Positions 8,495 through 16,847 of a stretch of 34,387 nt of DNA are shown piece after piece. Every line of letters begins with the position of its first letter. The stretch's first letter is position 1. The stretch spans positions 1 through 34,387 of the forward strand of contig CAMBXP010000021.1 in NCBI GenBank assembly GCA_945871895.1, written 5' to 3'. The notes below the pieces were generated by a model. That model did not search any database. It had not been told where the DNA came from and worked only from the letters and a program-made list of their open reading frames with translations. The translations under genes and the position numbers were made by a program. The stretch is from Chryseobacterium gleum. Lineage in GTDB: Bacteria; Bacteroidota; Bacteroidia; Flavobacteriales_C; GCA-002722245.

Positions 8495-10917
8495 TGAAAG
8501 TTTTTATATCGTATATTTTTTTTCTTTTTTGCTGTTTGCCCTTTTCTTCTTGGGCTTTTACCATCAGTGGTAAAGTTACTGCAGCCGCCGATAGCAATAT
8601 TTTACAAGGTGCTCATATTGTTGTGGAAGAGAATAGCAATATGGCTTATACCAACGCTAAAGGTGAGTATGTGTTAAGCGGCGTAAAAGCTGGTTCTTAT
8701 CATGTGCTGGCTATGTTTGAAGGTAAAGAAACACAGCGCGTTGAAGTAGTGGTGATAGATAAAGATGTGCGTTTGAATTTTGTGATGCTTGAATTTTCTG
8801 CATTGATGGAAACAGTGCAGGTGAATGCCAAAAAAAATAATTTCTCCATCGGTAAACTCAAAGAGGTAGAGGGTACTTCTATCTATTCGGGTAAGAAAAC
8901 AGAGACGATTGATGTGAACAATACATCGGCGAATAAGGCTACCAATAATGCCCGACAGGTGTTTGCTAAAATTGCAGGCTTAAATATTTGGGAGAGCGAT
9001 GGGGCAGGTATTCAGCTGAGTATCGGCGGTAGAGGATTGAATCCTAATCGTGTTTCTAATTTCAATACGCGCCAAAATGGCTACGACATCAGTGCCGACG
9101 CTTTGGGTTATCCAGAGAGTTATTACAGTCCGCCGACTGAAGCAGTAGAGAGGATTGAAATTGTGCGCGGCGCTGCGTCATTGCAATACGGAACTCAGTT
9201 TGGCGGCTTTCTTAATTTCAAATTAAAGAAAGGTGCTGAGAATAGAAAGTTCGAATTGGTATCCCGACAATCATTTGGTTCTTTTAATTTCTTCAATTCT
9301 TTCAATAGTGTTGGTGGTACTTTGGCCAAAGGGAAATTGAATTATTATGTTTTTGCACAGCGCAAACAAGGTGATGGCTGGCGCCCCAATTCTCAGTTCC
9401 ACGTAAATGCTGGTTATGCAGCAGTGCGCTATAAATTCAATGAAAAATTTAGTGTAGGTGCCGAGTACACTTTTATGGATTATTTGGCGCATCAGCCTGG
9501 GGGATTAACCGATGCGATGTTCAATAAAAATCCGCTTCAATCTATTAGAGCCCGCAATTGGTTTGCCGTTAATTGGAATTTGGCGGCTCTTCATGCCGAT
9601 TATAATTCCAGTAAAAACAGCCTTATTAATTTTCGCGCATTTGGCTTAATTGCTGGCAGAGATGCCTTGGGTATTTTAGATCAAATTACCCGCGCCGATG
9701 AAGGAGGGTACAGAAATTTATTGACTGATGATTTTAAGAATGTTGGTGCCGAACTCCGCTTTTTACAATATTATAAAACAGGTAAAACAGCATCTGTTTT
9801 TTTAATTGGTGGAAGTTATTATCGCGGTTTAACATTGAGAAATCAGGGCTTGGGCGATTCTACTTCTGAAGCGAATTTCAAGTATATTAATCCCAACGAA
9901 CCCGAGAATTCTAAATACAGTTTTCCTAGTCAGAATCTCTCTTTCTTCGCCGAAAATATTTTTCGTGTAAACCATCGTTTGGCCATTACGCCGGGAGTTC
10001 GATTTGAGTTTATCGATACGCGCTCAAGTGGGTATTACAATGTGGAGAATAAAAATTTGGCCGGACAAGTCATTTACAAAGCGCAGTTTCAAGACAGTCG
10101 AGAAAGCAAAAGAAGTTTTGTGTTGGGCGGTTTAGGTGCCAGTTATCAAGCTACAAAAAGTGCTGAGGCTTACGCCAATTTTTCTCAAAATTATCGTTCC
10201 ATTAACTTCAACGATATGAGGGTGGTGAATCCTAATTTTCAAGTCGACCCTAATCTTAAAGACGAAACAGGTTATACCTTCGATGCGGGGTACAGAGGCA
10301 ATCATAAAAACTATTTGTATTTCGATTTCACCTTTTTCTATTTGGGTTACAACAACAGAATTGGTTCGGTGCTTAAAACCGATACCATTTCTTACACTAC
10401 TTATTTGTTGCGCACCAACGTGTCGGATTCTAGAACCTTTGGTGTAGAAAGTTTCTTGGAAATTGATTTCTACAAATGGCTCATCAAAGGCAGAAGAGAC
10501 ATGAAGATTTCTTGGTTTAGCAACTTCACAATTATGCAAGCCAATTATTTGGGCAGTGAACAGAAAGCGTTTGAAGGAAAGCAAGTAGAGTTGGTGCCAC
10601 CTATGATGTGGAAAACAGGTTTGCGATACAAGTACAAAAGATTATCGGCATCGGCTCAATATTCTTATACCGCGCAACAATACACCGATGCAACCAACAC
10701 CGAGTACACAGCCAATGCCGTTAATGGAATTATACCCACTTACTCTATTTTAGACTTTAGTGCAGCCTACACCTACAGACGATTTACTTTAGAAGGAAGT
10801 GTTAACAATGCTTTAGATAGCAGATATTTCACGAGAAGGGCAGAGGGTTATCCGGGGCCAGGTATTATCCCTTCTGATGCGCGCAGTTTTTATTTGACCT
10901 TGCAGGTGAAGTTGTGA
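8494..10917 (+). CDS. TonB-dependent outer membrane receptor, FecA-like
   Basis: The product is an 807-aa outer-membrane receptor importing a ligand with energy from TonB. After a signal peptide (about 1-21, ending SSWA) comes a carboxypeptidase-regulatory-like beta-sandwich (about 22-105; ISGKVTA, GEYVLSGVKAGSYHV), then the plug (about 140-260; IGGRGLNP, VERIEIVRGAASLQYG) and a 22-strand type barrel ending in aromatic YLTLQVKL. The plug wording SIGGRGLNPNRVSNFNTRQNG resembles Fe3+-dicitrate/siderophore receptors. As the last gene of the DUF4856-imelysin-HTTM operon it is the probable transport channel for the metal or metal complex handled by the lipoproteins. The substrate cannot be read from sequence. 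Confidence 0.92.
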   Translation: MKVFISYIFFLFCCLPFSSWAFTISGKVTAAADSNILQGAHIVVEENSNMAYTNAKGEYVLSGVKAGSYHVLAMFEGKETQRVEVVVIDKDVRLNFVMLEFSALMETVQVNAKKNNFSIGKLKEVEGTSIYSGKKTETIDVNNTSANKATNNARQVFAKIAGLNIWESDGAGIQLSIGGRGLNPNRVSNFNTRQNGYDISADALGYPESYYSPPTEAVERIEIVRGAASLQYGTQFGGFLNFKLKKGAENRKFELVSRQSFGSFNFFNSFNSVGGTLAKGKLNYYVFAQRKQGDGWRPNSQFHVNAGYAAVRYKFNEKFSVGAEYTFMDYLAHQPGGLTDAMFNKNPLQSIRARNWFAVNWNLAALHADYNSSKNSLINFRAFGLIAGRDALGILDQITRADEGGYRNLLTDDFKNVGAELRFLQYYKTGKTASVFLIGGSYYRGLTLRNQGLGDSTSEANFKYINPNEPENSKYSFPSQNLSFFAENIFRVNHRLAITPGVRFEFIDTRSSGYYNVENKNLAGQVIYKAQFQDSRESKRSFVLGGLGASYQATKSAEAYANFSQNYRSINFNDMRVVNPNFQVDPNLKDETGYTFDAGYRGNHKNYLYFDFTFFYLGYNNRIGSVLKTDTISYTTYLLRTNVSDSRTFGVESFLEIDFYKWLIKGRRDMKISWFSNFTIMQANYLGSEQKAFEGKQVELVPPMMWKTGLRYKYKRLSASAQYSYTAQQYTDATNTEYTANAVNGIIPTYSILDFSAAYTYRRFTLEGSVNNALDSRYFTRRAEGYPGPGIIPSDARSFYLTLQVKL

Positions 10918-11020
10918 TGTTAACGATTCCACGTGGCTTCAATCTTGGATGAATCGAAAAATTGATGTAATAAAAAGAAATTACAAGCGTTAGTGGGCAT
11001 CAATTAATCTAATCTACTTT

Positions 11021-11734
11021 ATGAAAACTAAACTAATTACATTTTGCTGCATAACAGCATTGTTATGTTCTGCACAAACTACCGACAAAAAATTTATGGT
11101 TAAATTGTATAGCGGATTTCAATCTGCGTACAGTCAGGAAAAACAGTTTAATGAGCCAGGTAATTCTTACACTTATATAACAAATTTAAAACAAGTTGTG
11201 TTGCCTATTGCTCCTGCTTTTGTTTGGTTCAATTCAAAGGGGAATTGTCATGAAATAGAGCTTGCGAATTTAGAATGGAAGAGAGGTTTTAGTGAGAATA
11301 AGGTTGAAAAAGTTGGGGGTGTTACCAATATTCTGAACGGAAGTAATATTTACAGGAATTTATACGGTCTGAAGTACAAATACACGCAAAATATATTTAG
11401 ATTAAAATCATGGAAAATCAAGCCTTTCATTGCCTACGGTGCTTTGTTGCAAGTTGCATATGATGCGGTTGTACCTGTAACAGCTACTAGTTTTGTTAGC
11501 GAGGAAACTCATGTCGATACCTATTTTCAAGTAGAGCCAGGGTTTGAATATACATTTTATAAGAATTTTAATATTAATTTATCGCTGCCATTGACTATAG
11601 TAAATCTGGATGCTGAGCGATATACCACTGATGATTCTTCTTTGCCAGAAAATTTACAATCAACAGAAGAATTGTCATTTAATCTCTTCCCTAAATTTTA
11701 TCAATTTAAATTAGCGCTCGGGTATAAAATTTAG
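11021..11734 (+). CDS. Hypothetical outer-membrane beta-barrel protein
   Basis: The product is a 237-aa protein with a cleavable signal peptide (MKTKLITFCCITALLCSAQ) and no lipobox after it. The mature part alternates hydrophobic and polar residues and ends FKLALGYKI, the aromatic/hydrophobic C-terminal strand typical of small barrels. The segments KPFIAYGALLQVAY and FQVEPGFEYTF look like transmembrane strands with tight turns. It starts 103 nt after the TonB receptor with no clear terminator between, so it may be read through from the metal-uptake operon. I do not recognise a specific family. Confidence 0.75.
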   Translation: MKTKLITFCCITALLCSAQTTDKKFMVKLYSGFQSAYSQEKQFNEPGNSYTYITNLKQVVLPIAPAFVWFNSKGNCHEIELANLEWKRGFSENKVEKVGGVTNILNGSNIYRNLYGLKYKYTQNIFRLKSWKIKPFIAYGALLQVAYDAVVPVTATSFVSEETHVDTYFQVEPGFEYTFYKNFNINLSLPLTIVNLDAERYTTDDSSLPENLQSTEELSFNLFPKFYQFKLALGYKI

Positions 11735-11780
11735 GCATGATTTTAATATAAAATGATGATTATTTCGAGAATGATTACTA

Positions 11781-11882
11781 AGGACAATAGTTCCTTCGGG
11801 GTACCTCAGGATGACAATCACTCTTGCAGGTAGCACTTACTCAGTATGTCATCCTGAGGTACCCCGAAGGAACTATTGTCCT
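11781..11882. repeat. Perfect 36-bp inverted repeat with TAGTTCCTTCGG core (copy 2)
   Basis: Arms at 11781-11816 and 11847-11882 are perfect complements over 36 bp across a 30-nt loop. The arm words AGGACAATAGTTCC, TTCGGGGTACC and TCAGGATGACA are the same family as the copy at 3014-3155. It sits between convergent genes, where such a hairpin may also limit read-through in both directions. No target-site duplication is visible at its edges. Confidence 0.85.
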
Positions 11883-11894
11883 GCGTAACTAAAT

Positions 11895-12350
11895 TTACTT
11901 CATCCTCGCCTCAATCTTTCTTAAAATGCCATCCACAGCCGGACAAATATCAGCGTTCTTCTCAGTTAATCTAAAGATTTGCTGTTGGTTTACTCTGTCG
12001 GTGTGAGGATATTCTCTACAAGCTTTTGGTCTTTCTTCGTAAATGGTGCAATAGTTTTCTGAATCGAGAAAAGTGCAGGGAACCGATTGTAAAACATAAT
12101 CTTTGTCTTCGTCGATACGCAAATATTTTTCTATGAACTGTTGAGGTGATAAGCGAAGATGTTTGGCAATTCTAACAATATCTTTATCGGTGAAAAGAGG
12201 TCCGGTTGTTTTGCAACAAATCGCACAATCCAAACAATCTGTCTTGGCAAAAACTTCAACATGCGCTTCATGAAAAAGCTTGTCCACCTCGCGATGATTC
12301 TTCTTTTTGAGTTGCTGCAATAGCTTTTTATTTGCCGGATTCTTACTCAC
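11895..12350 (-). CDS. YkgJ-family cysteine-cluster protein
   Basis: The product is a 151-aa soluble protein of the YkgJ/CxxCxxCC family, thought to bind an Fe-S cluster or zinc; the exact role is unknown. Cysteines lie at C39, C42, C45 and C46 (DCLDCAICC), then C92, C101, C111 and C136, and the block RPKACREYP is the family signature. The start is a GTG whose bases overlap the TGA stop of the upstream gene (GTGA), so translation is coupled to the DUF4442 protein. The N-terminal 35 residues are very Lys-rich. Confidence 0.9.
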   Translation of the reverse strand: MSKNPANKKLLQQLKKKNHREVDKLFHEAHVEVFAKTDCLDCAICCKTTGPLFTDKDIVRIAKHLRLSPQQFIEKYLRIDEDKDYVLQSVPCTFLDSENYCTIYEERPKACREYPHTDRVNQQQIFRLTEKNADICPAVDGILRKIEARMK

Positions 12351-12805
12351 TTTTTCTCACGTACTTTAAACGACCAAGTGAAATAAAAAACAGAAACCAC
12401 AGTTCCATCGCTCATCGTTCCTGTGGTCTTGGCCACTACTGTTAAAGCTTCTTTAGTTTGAATACTATTCTCTAATGCAGCGGCAAAATCGGGTCCGCTC
12501 TCACAAGTGAAAGTTACTTTAGAAATTCCTTTTTTGAAAAATTCGGCTTTTGTTTCTACCACCAACATCGCCACCGATTCATGGTATTTTTCTATAGCTA
12601 TCATGGCCGGAACAGCGGTTGATATTTCTGCTGCCATGGCTTGCACAGCGAAGTACATTGATTTAAACGGATTCTTATTCAAGAATTTAAAAGGCACAGT
12701 AGCCTCGCAAATGTTTTCTTCTAGCTTTCTCACTCTCACGCCTGCTATTGCTACGGCAGGCACTTTAAGGAGCGTAAACAAAAAAAAGACAAATGGATTT
12801 AACAT
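12347..12805 (-). CDS. DUF4442 hotdog-fold (thioesterase-like) protein
   Basis: The product belongs to the DUF4442 family, hotdog-fold proteins related to PaaI-type acyl-CoA thioesterases. The ATG at 12805 gives 152 aa beginning MLNPFVFFLFTLLKVPAVAIAG, close to the normal family length; the frame stays open to an ATG at 12874 but the extra residues are not family-like. The segment VPFKFLNKNPFKSMYFAVQAMAAE carries the helix that in hotdog enzymes lies next to the substrate. It overlaps the next gene (YkgJ-like) by 3 nt. The substrate is unknown. It diverges from recN across a gap of about 110 bp. Confidence 0.82.
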   Translation of the reverse strand: MLNPFVFFLFTLLKVPAVAIAGVRVRKLEENICEATVPFKFLNKNPFKSMYFAVQAMAAEISTAVPAMIAIEKYHESVAMLVVETKAEFFKKGISKVTFTCESGPDFAAALENSIQTKEALTVVAKTTGTMSDGTVVSVFYFTWSFKVREKK

Positions 12806-12899
12806 TTTCTTTTTGAGTTTATTTTGCTTGGATGTGAAAGCAATATTTGTTCTCATGTTGTAAATATAAAACATATACCAAGAGTGTAATCTTTTTTCC

Positions 12900-12907
12900 T
12901 ATTTTTG
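12900..12907 (+). promoter_or_regulatory. Possible recN -7 promoter element
   Basis: TATTTTTG matches the TAnnTTTG consensus, but no good -33 TTTG lies 19-21 nt upstream and transcription would begin only a few bases before the recN ATG. This is a weak candidate; I see no SOS-type operator here. Confidence 0.25.
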
Positions 12908-12913
12908 ATTCGC

Positions 12914-14572
12914 ATGTTGAAACAACTAACCATTAAGAATTTTGTGCTGATTAAAGAACTCAAATTAGAGTTCACTAAAGGCTTATCTGTAATTACCGGT
13001 GAGACTGGTGCTGGTAAATCAATTATGTTAGATGCGCTGCAATTGTTATTGGGCGCGCGTGCCGATTCGGCGGTGATTCGCAAGGGCGAAAAGAAGTGTG
13101 TGATAGAAGGTACTTTTAAAGTGAGTAAAGATTTAAAAACTTTGTTCAAACAATACGATGTAGATTTTGAGGAAGACACCATTTTGCGTCGCGAAATTGC
13201 CGATAGTGGAAAAAGCAGATCGTTTGCAAACGACACTCCCGTTACACTTCCTTTCTTAAAAGAATTATCACAAAGCATTGTAGATATTCATTCTCAGCAT
13301 GCTTTTTTGTCGCTTAAATCTTCGGGGTTTCTGTTAAATATTTTAGATGCCTTGGCCAACAATGATAAATTGTTGCTTACTTACAAAGCTTCATTGCAAG
13401 AGTATAAAGAGGTGTTGAAAGACTTGGAAACAGAAGAAAAGCAAGTGAAGCAGATTAAAGAGAATTTAGATTATTGGAAATTTAAATTCAATGAAATTGA
13501 TGCTGCGGCTTTAAAAGAAGGAGAAGAAAATGAGTTGGAAAGTGAGTTGAAAATATCTGAAAATGCTGGTGAAGTAAAAGAGAGGATTGGTAGGTCTTTA
13601 TCTTTTTTAAATAACGACAAAGGTGTTGCCGATCAGTTGATGAGTGTTGAGGTAGAGTTAGAAAAACTAGAAAGATTAACTGGCGGATTTTCTGCCTTAT
13701 TAGAAAGAGTAAAATCAATACGAATTGAAGCCGAAGACATTGCTCAAGAATTGGAAAAGCAATCGGAGGATATGAATTTCGATGGTCACCGATTGCAACA
13801 ATTGCAAGAAAGACAAAGTGTGTTGTATGCCTTATTGAAAAAATACAATGCCGCTGCAGCTGCCGATTTAATTGCTGAAGCAGAAGATTTAAAATCGAAA
13901 ATAAACAGTGCCCAATTTTCAGAAGAGAAATTAAACGAGTTGCAAGAAAAGAAAAAATCGCTGCACAAAACATTGCTCAGCGATTCTTCTGCATTAAGCA
14001 AAGCCAGAAAAAAAGCGGCGCCACAACTCACCAAACAAATAACAGAATTGTTGAGTCAGCTTAAAATGGATAAAGCAAGAATGGAAGTTGATTTGCGTTT
14101 TTCTGCAGAAAATAGTTTTAACGATTACGGTCAAGATAAACCATTGCTTCTTTTTTCAGCCAATGTTGGCGATGATTTGAAAGCTATTGAAAATGCCGCA
14201 TCGGGTGGTGAATTATCGCGTGTGATGCTGGCGGTTAAAAGCTGTATGGCCAAACATTTTACTTTGCCTGCTATTATTTTCGATGAGATTGACACAGGAG
14301 TTTCGGGTGAAGTAGCCAACAAAATGGGCTTGGTGTTGAAAGAAATGGGCGAGAGCATGCAAGTTATTTCTATCACACATTTACCTCAAATAGCGTCAAA
14401 AGCAAAACAACATTACCGCGTAGAAAAATCAGTAGTGGATGGCAAAACAGAATCGAAAGTTTATTTGCTCAACAATGAACAGCGCGTTGAAGAAATTGCA
14501 CAAATGTTAAGTGGCGATAAGCTAACGAAAAAATCGTTGGATAATGCCAAGGAACTATTAGGTCTTGCGTAG
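12914..14572 (+). CDS. recN: DNA repair protein RecN
   Basis: RecN is an SMC-like ATPase that acts early in double-strand break repair. The 552-aa protein has Walker A GETGAGKS at 29-36, long coiled coils on either side of the middle, the ABC signature ASGGELSRVMLA and Walker B with IIFDEIDTGVSG in the C-terminal third, followed by a conserved SITHLPQIA histidine loop. The ATG at 12914 is preferred over an in-frame TTG three codons earlier because MLKQLTIKNFVLIKEL is the usual start. Its stop codon TAG lies inside the inverted repeat at 14568-14635. Confidence 0.95.
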   Translation: MLKQLTIKNFVLIKELKLEFTKGLSVITGETGAGKSIMLDALQLLLGARADSAVIRKGEKKCVIEGTFKVSKDLKTLFKQYDVDFEEDTILRREIADSGKSRSFANDTPVTLPFLKELSQSIVDIHSQHAFLSLKSSGFLLNILDALANNDKLLLTYKASLQEYKEVLKDLETEEKQVKQIKENLDYWKFKFNEIDAAALKEGEENELESELKISENAGEVKERIGRSLSFLNNDKGVADQLMSVEVELEKLERLTGGFSALLERVKSIRIEAEDIAQELEKQSEDMNFDGHRLQQLQERQSVLYALLKKYNAAAAADLIAEAEDLKSKINSAQFSEEKLNELQEKKKSLHKTLLSDSSALSKARKKAAPQLTKQITELLSQLKMDKARMEVDLRFSAENSFNDYGQDKPLLLFSANVGDDLKAIENAASGGELSRVMLAVKSCMAKHFTLPAIIFDEIDTGVSGEVANKMGLVLKEMGESMQVISITHLPQIASKAKQHYRVEKSVVDGKTESKVYLLNNEQRVEEIAQMLSGDKLTKKSLDNAKELLGLA

Positions 14573-14635
14573 GGGCGAGCTGCGCTCGCCCGCTAAAAGT
14601 TCCGTGTGCACGGGCGAGCGCAGCTCGCCCCTACG
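14568..14635. repeat. 25-bp perfect inverted repeat overlapping the recN stop codon
   Basis: Arms 14568-14592 and 14611-14635 are perfect complements (GGGGCGAGCTGCGCTCGCCC core) around an 18-nt loop. The arms are far more GC-rich than the surroundings. The recN TAG (14570-14572) is within the left arm. There is no T-run on either side, so intrinsic termination is uncertain. It is another type of dispersed hairpin, distinct in sequence from the other families here. Confidence 0.85.
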
Positions 14636-14711
14636 ATAGCCAAAATTTAAAATTCATATTTCAAAATTTCTTTCTACATTCGTCACGCAATTGGTTCTGA
14701 ACTAAATTTTT

Positions 14712-14902
14712 TAGTGAAGATTAATAGGGAATGCCGTGAAATTCGGTAACTGTACCCGCAACTGTAAGTTCTTCCGATAAAAAGGAATATGCGTATTCAA
14801 AGGCCACTGTCAGTCAGCTGACTAACGGGAAGGCAACGCAAAGAACGAGTCAGGAGACCTGCCACTGCAACAATAAAATGATTGCTTCGGGAAAAAAGCA
14901 AG
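14712..14902 (+). ncRNA. Cobalamin riboswitch
   Basis: The leader contains the hallmarks of the adenosylcobalamin aptamer in order: AATAGGGAA near 14724, the GCCGTGAAATTCGGTAACTG stem-loop, ACCCGCAACTGT at about 14754-14765, GCCACTG near 14803, GGGAAGGC near 14827, and the B12-box-like GAGTCAGGAGACCTGCC at about 14847-14863. After the aptamer, TTGCTT (14882-14887) can pair with AAGCAA (14896-14901) directly before the ATG at 14904, which would occlude the start. Control is therefore probably at translation initiation, switching the operon off when cobalamin is plentiful. Exact edges are approximate. Confidence 0.93.
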
Positions 14903-14903
14903 A

Positions 14904-16847
14904 ATGTGCATGGCTTTACAGAGTAAAAGACATACTACAGTATTTTTATGCAATTTGATTCTTGTAATCCTATTGCCTCTCACTTCTTTTGCCCAAATTT
15001 CAAAAGATACTTTAGTTACTGATGAAGTGGTGGTGGTAGCGAATCGCTTGCAAAATTTCTCGGCGGGTAGTAAAATTCAAACTATAGATAGCAGTACTTT
15101 AGCGCAGTACAAAAATGCCAATCTTTCTGATGTGTTAAACAATGAAAGCGCCGTTTTTATTAAGTCGTATGGCATGGGCAGCATGGCTACTTCTTCGGTG
15201 AGAGGAGCAGGTGCCAGTCAAACCATCACCTTGTGGAATGGCTTCAATTTAAACAGTCCGATGAACGGCATGCTAGATTTAGCCTTGATTCCTGTTGGTT
15301 TCTCCAATTCTGTTAGTGTTCAATACGGAGGTGCTGGAGCATTGTGGGGAAGCGGCGCGATGGGAGGTGCTATACATCTTAATTTTGTTCCTAAGTTTAA
15401 TCAAGGAACGAATGTAAGTGCAGATTTTACGGTGGGAAGTTTTTCTAATTATTCGCAGCAAGTCGGACTTTCTATCAGCAAGAAAAAAGTGATTTCATCT
15501 CTTCGCTTTTTTAACAGTTCTGCTAAAAATTATTTTCCTTTTTACAACAATTTCCTGCTTGATAATCCTTTAGTGAAGCAAAGCAATGCCGAAAGAAAGT
15601 CGAATGGAGTGCTAAGTGAAAACGCTGTTTTATTAGGGAAACACAAACTCAATTTAATTTTTTGGTATCAAATTAACGATAGAAATATTCCGCCGTCGAT
15701 GGTGCAAAATGTGGCCAGCGACAACCAAAAAGATGAGTCGTATCGATTGAGTAGCGAATGGCAATATCAACAAGGAAGATGGACCTATTTTGTGCGTTCT
15801 GCATTTTTCGATGAGCGATTCAACTACAATGGATTGCATAGTAAATCATCTACCTTAATAGCCGAAAGTGAAACGAAATATTGTGTGAAAAATCAGTGTT
15901 TGAATATTGGTTTAAACAATACTTACGCTACGGCGATAGCCGATAACTACGCCAATAATCCTTATCAAAATAGAACTGCACTTTTTGTTTCTTACAAAAT
16001 TGCAGCGCTTAAAAACAAGCTGTTGTTTACTGCATCGCTGCGCGAAGAATTAATGAATGGAAAGGCATTACCTTTCACTTATTCGGCGGGAAGTGATGTA
16101 AAAATAAATAAATGGCTATCGGCTAAAGTTTCTTTTTCTAAATTGTATAGAGTGGCCACCTTAAACGATTTGTATTGGGTGCCTGGAGGTAATTTAAATT
16201 TAAAGTCAGAAGAAGGTTTTTCGCAAGATTTATCGTTGAAATTGCATATTGATAGAAAGAATAAAATGGCCTTAAGTATTGATGCTACTTTGTTCAATAG
16301 AAATACCACCAATCAAATTGTGTGGTTGCCAAGCAGTGGTTTTTGGACTCCACAAAACATGGTAGATGTTTGGAGCAGAGGAGTGGAAACAAGTTCAAAG
16401 TTTAAGGTTCAATGTTCAAAGTTGAAAATTCAATTTTCTTTACTTACCAACTATGTTTTAGCTACCAACGAAGCCTCAAAATCAGAAAATGATGCATCTG
16501 TTGGAAAGCAATTGATTTATGTGCCGCGTTATAGCGGACAAGCAAAGATACAAGCTGAATACAAAGGATTTTTGTTAAGCTATACACACAGTTACACAGG
16601 CTATCGCTTTACCAGTACCGATAATTCGCAGTACTTATCGCCATTTTATGTAGCCAATGTTTACCTCGCTAAGCCGATGAAATGTAAAGAACATCAGCTT
16701 TCTTTTTTTCTTCAAATAGACAATTTGTTCAATACGCAATATCAAGTGCTAAGTGTAAGAGCTATGCCCATGAGATATTATCAATTTGGATGCTCCATTA
16801 AATTAATTAAACCCAATAAATCAAAATCAAAAAATGAAAACTCTTAG
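14904..16847 (+). CDS. btuB: BtuB-like TonB-dependent vitamin B12 receptor
   Basis: The product is a 647-aa outer-membrane receptor that should import cobalamin. A signal peptide (about 1-30, ending SFAQ) leads into a short TonB-box region (DEVVVVANR), the plug (about 45-165; SVRGAGASQTITLWNG, SVQYGGAGALWGSGAMGG) and the barrel. The assignment to B12 rests on the cobalamin riboswitch directly upstream and the BtuH/BtuG-like genes downstream. Start is the ATG at 14904, with another in frame at 14910. Residues about 496-508 (SKFKVQCSKLKI) are encoded by an in-frame copy of a dispersed DNA repeat and look foreign to the barrel. The last 14 nt overlap the next gene. Confidence 0.93.
   Translation: MCMALQSKRHTTVFLCNLILVILLPLTSFAQISKDTLVTDEVVVVANRLQNFSAGSKIQTIDSSTLAQYKNANLSDVLNNESAVFIKSYGMGSMATSSVRGAGASQTITLWNGFNLNSPMNGMLDLALIPVGFSNSVSVQYGGAGALWGSGAMGGAIHLNFVPKFNQGTNVSADFTVGSFSNYSQQVGLSISKKKVISSLRFFNSSAKNYFPFYNNFLLDNPLVKQSNAERKSNGVLSENAVLLGKHKLNLIFWYQINDRNIPPSMVQNVASDNQKDESYRLSSEWQYQQGRWTYFVRSAFFDERFNYNGLHSKSSTLIAESETKYCVKNQCLNIGLNNTYATAIADNYANNPYQNRTALFVSYKIAALKNKLLFTASLREELMNGKALPFTYSAGSDVKINKWLSAKVSFSKLYRVATLNDLYWVPGGNLNLKSEEGFSQDLSLKLHIDRKNKMALSIDATLFNRNTTNQIVWLPSSGFWTPQNMVDVWSRGVETSSKFKVQCSKLKIQFSLLTNYVLATNEASKSENDASVGKQLIYVPRYSGQAKIQAEYKGFLLSYTHSYTGYRFTSTDNSQYLSPFYVANVYLAKPMKCKEHQLSFFLQIDNLFNTQYQVLSVRAMPMRYYQFGCSIKLIKPNKSKSKNENS
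16391..16427. repeat. In-frame copy of the TTCAA(A/T)G repeat inside btuB
   Basis: The stretch reads as short runs of GTTCAAAG, GTTTAAG, GTTCAATG and TTCAAAG. It shares the 13-mer AATGTTCAAAGTT with the non-coding repeat at 26961-27039 upstream of folD. It keeps the receptor frame open and adds about ten residues near the start of a barrel strand. Confidence 0.6.

Noticed and set aside
10132..10584. Leftward open frame of 150 codons inside the TonB receptor gene
   Set aside because: It is antisense to conserved barrel sequence, with no homologous features or promoter.
12507..12863. Rightward open frame of 118 codons
   Set aside because: It is antisense to the DUF4442 gene, which has clear family features and operon coupling; the rightward product has none.
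13488..13973. Leftward open frame of 161 codons inside recN
   Set aside because: It is antisense to the recN coiled coil; its Leu/His/Gln-rich composition is what the complement of such a gene gives.
14568..14635. Treating the recN hairpin as a plain intrinsic terminator
   Set aside because: No T-run follows on either side and the arms are unusually long and GC-rich, so it is listed as a repeat with possible secondary effect.
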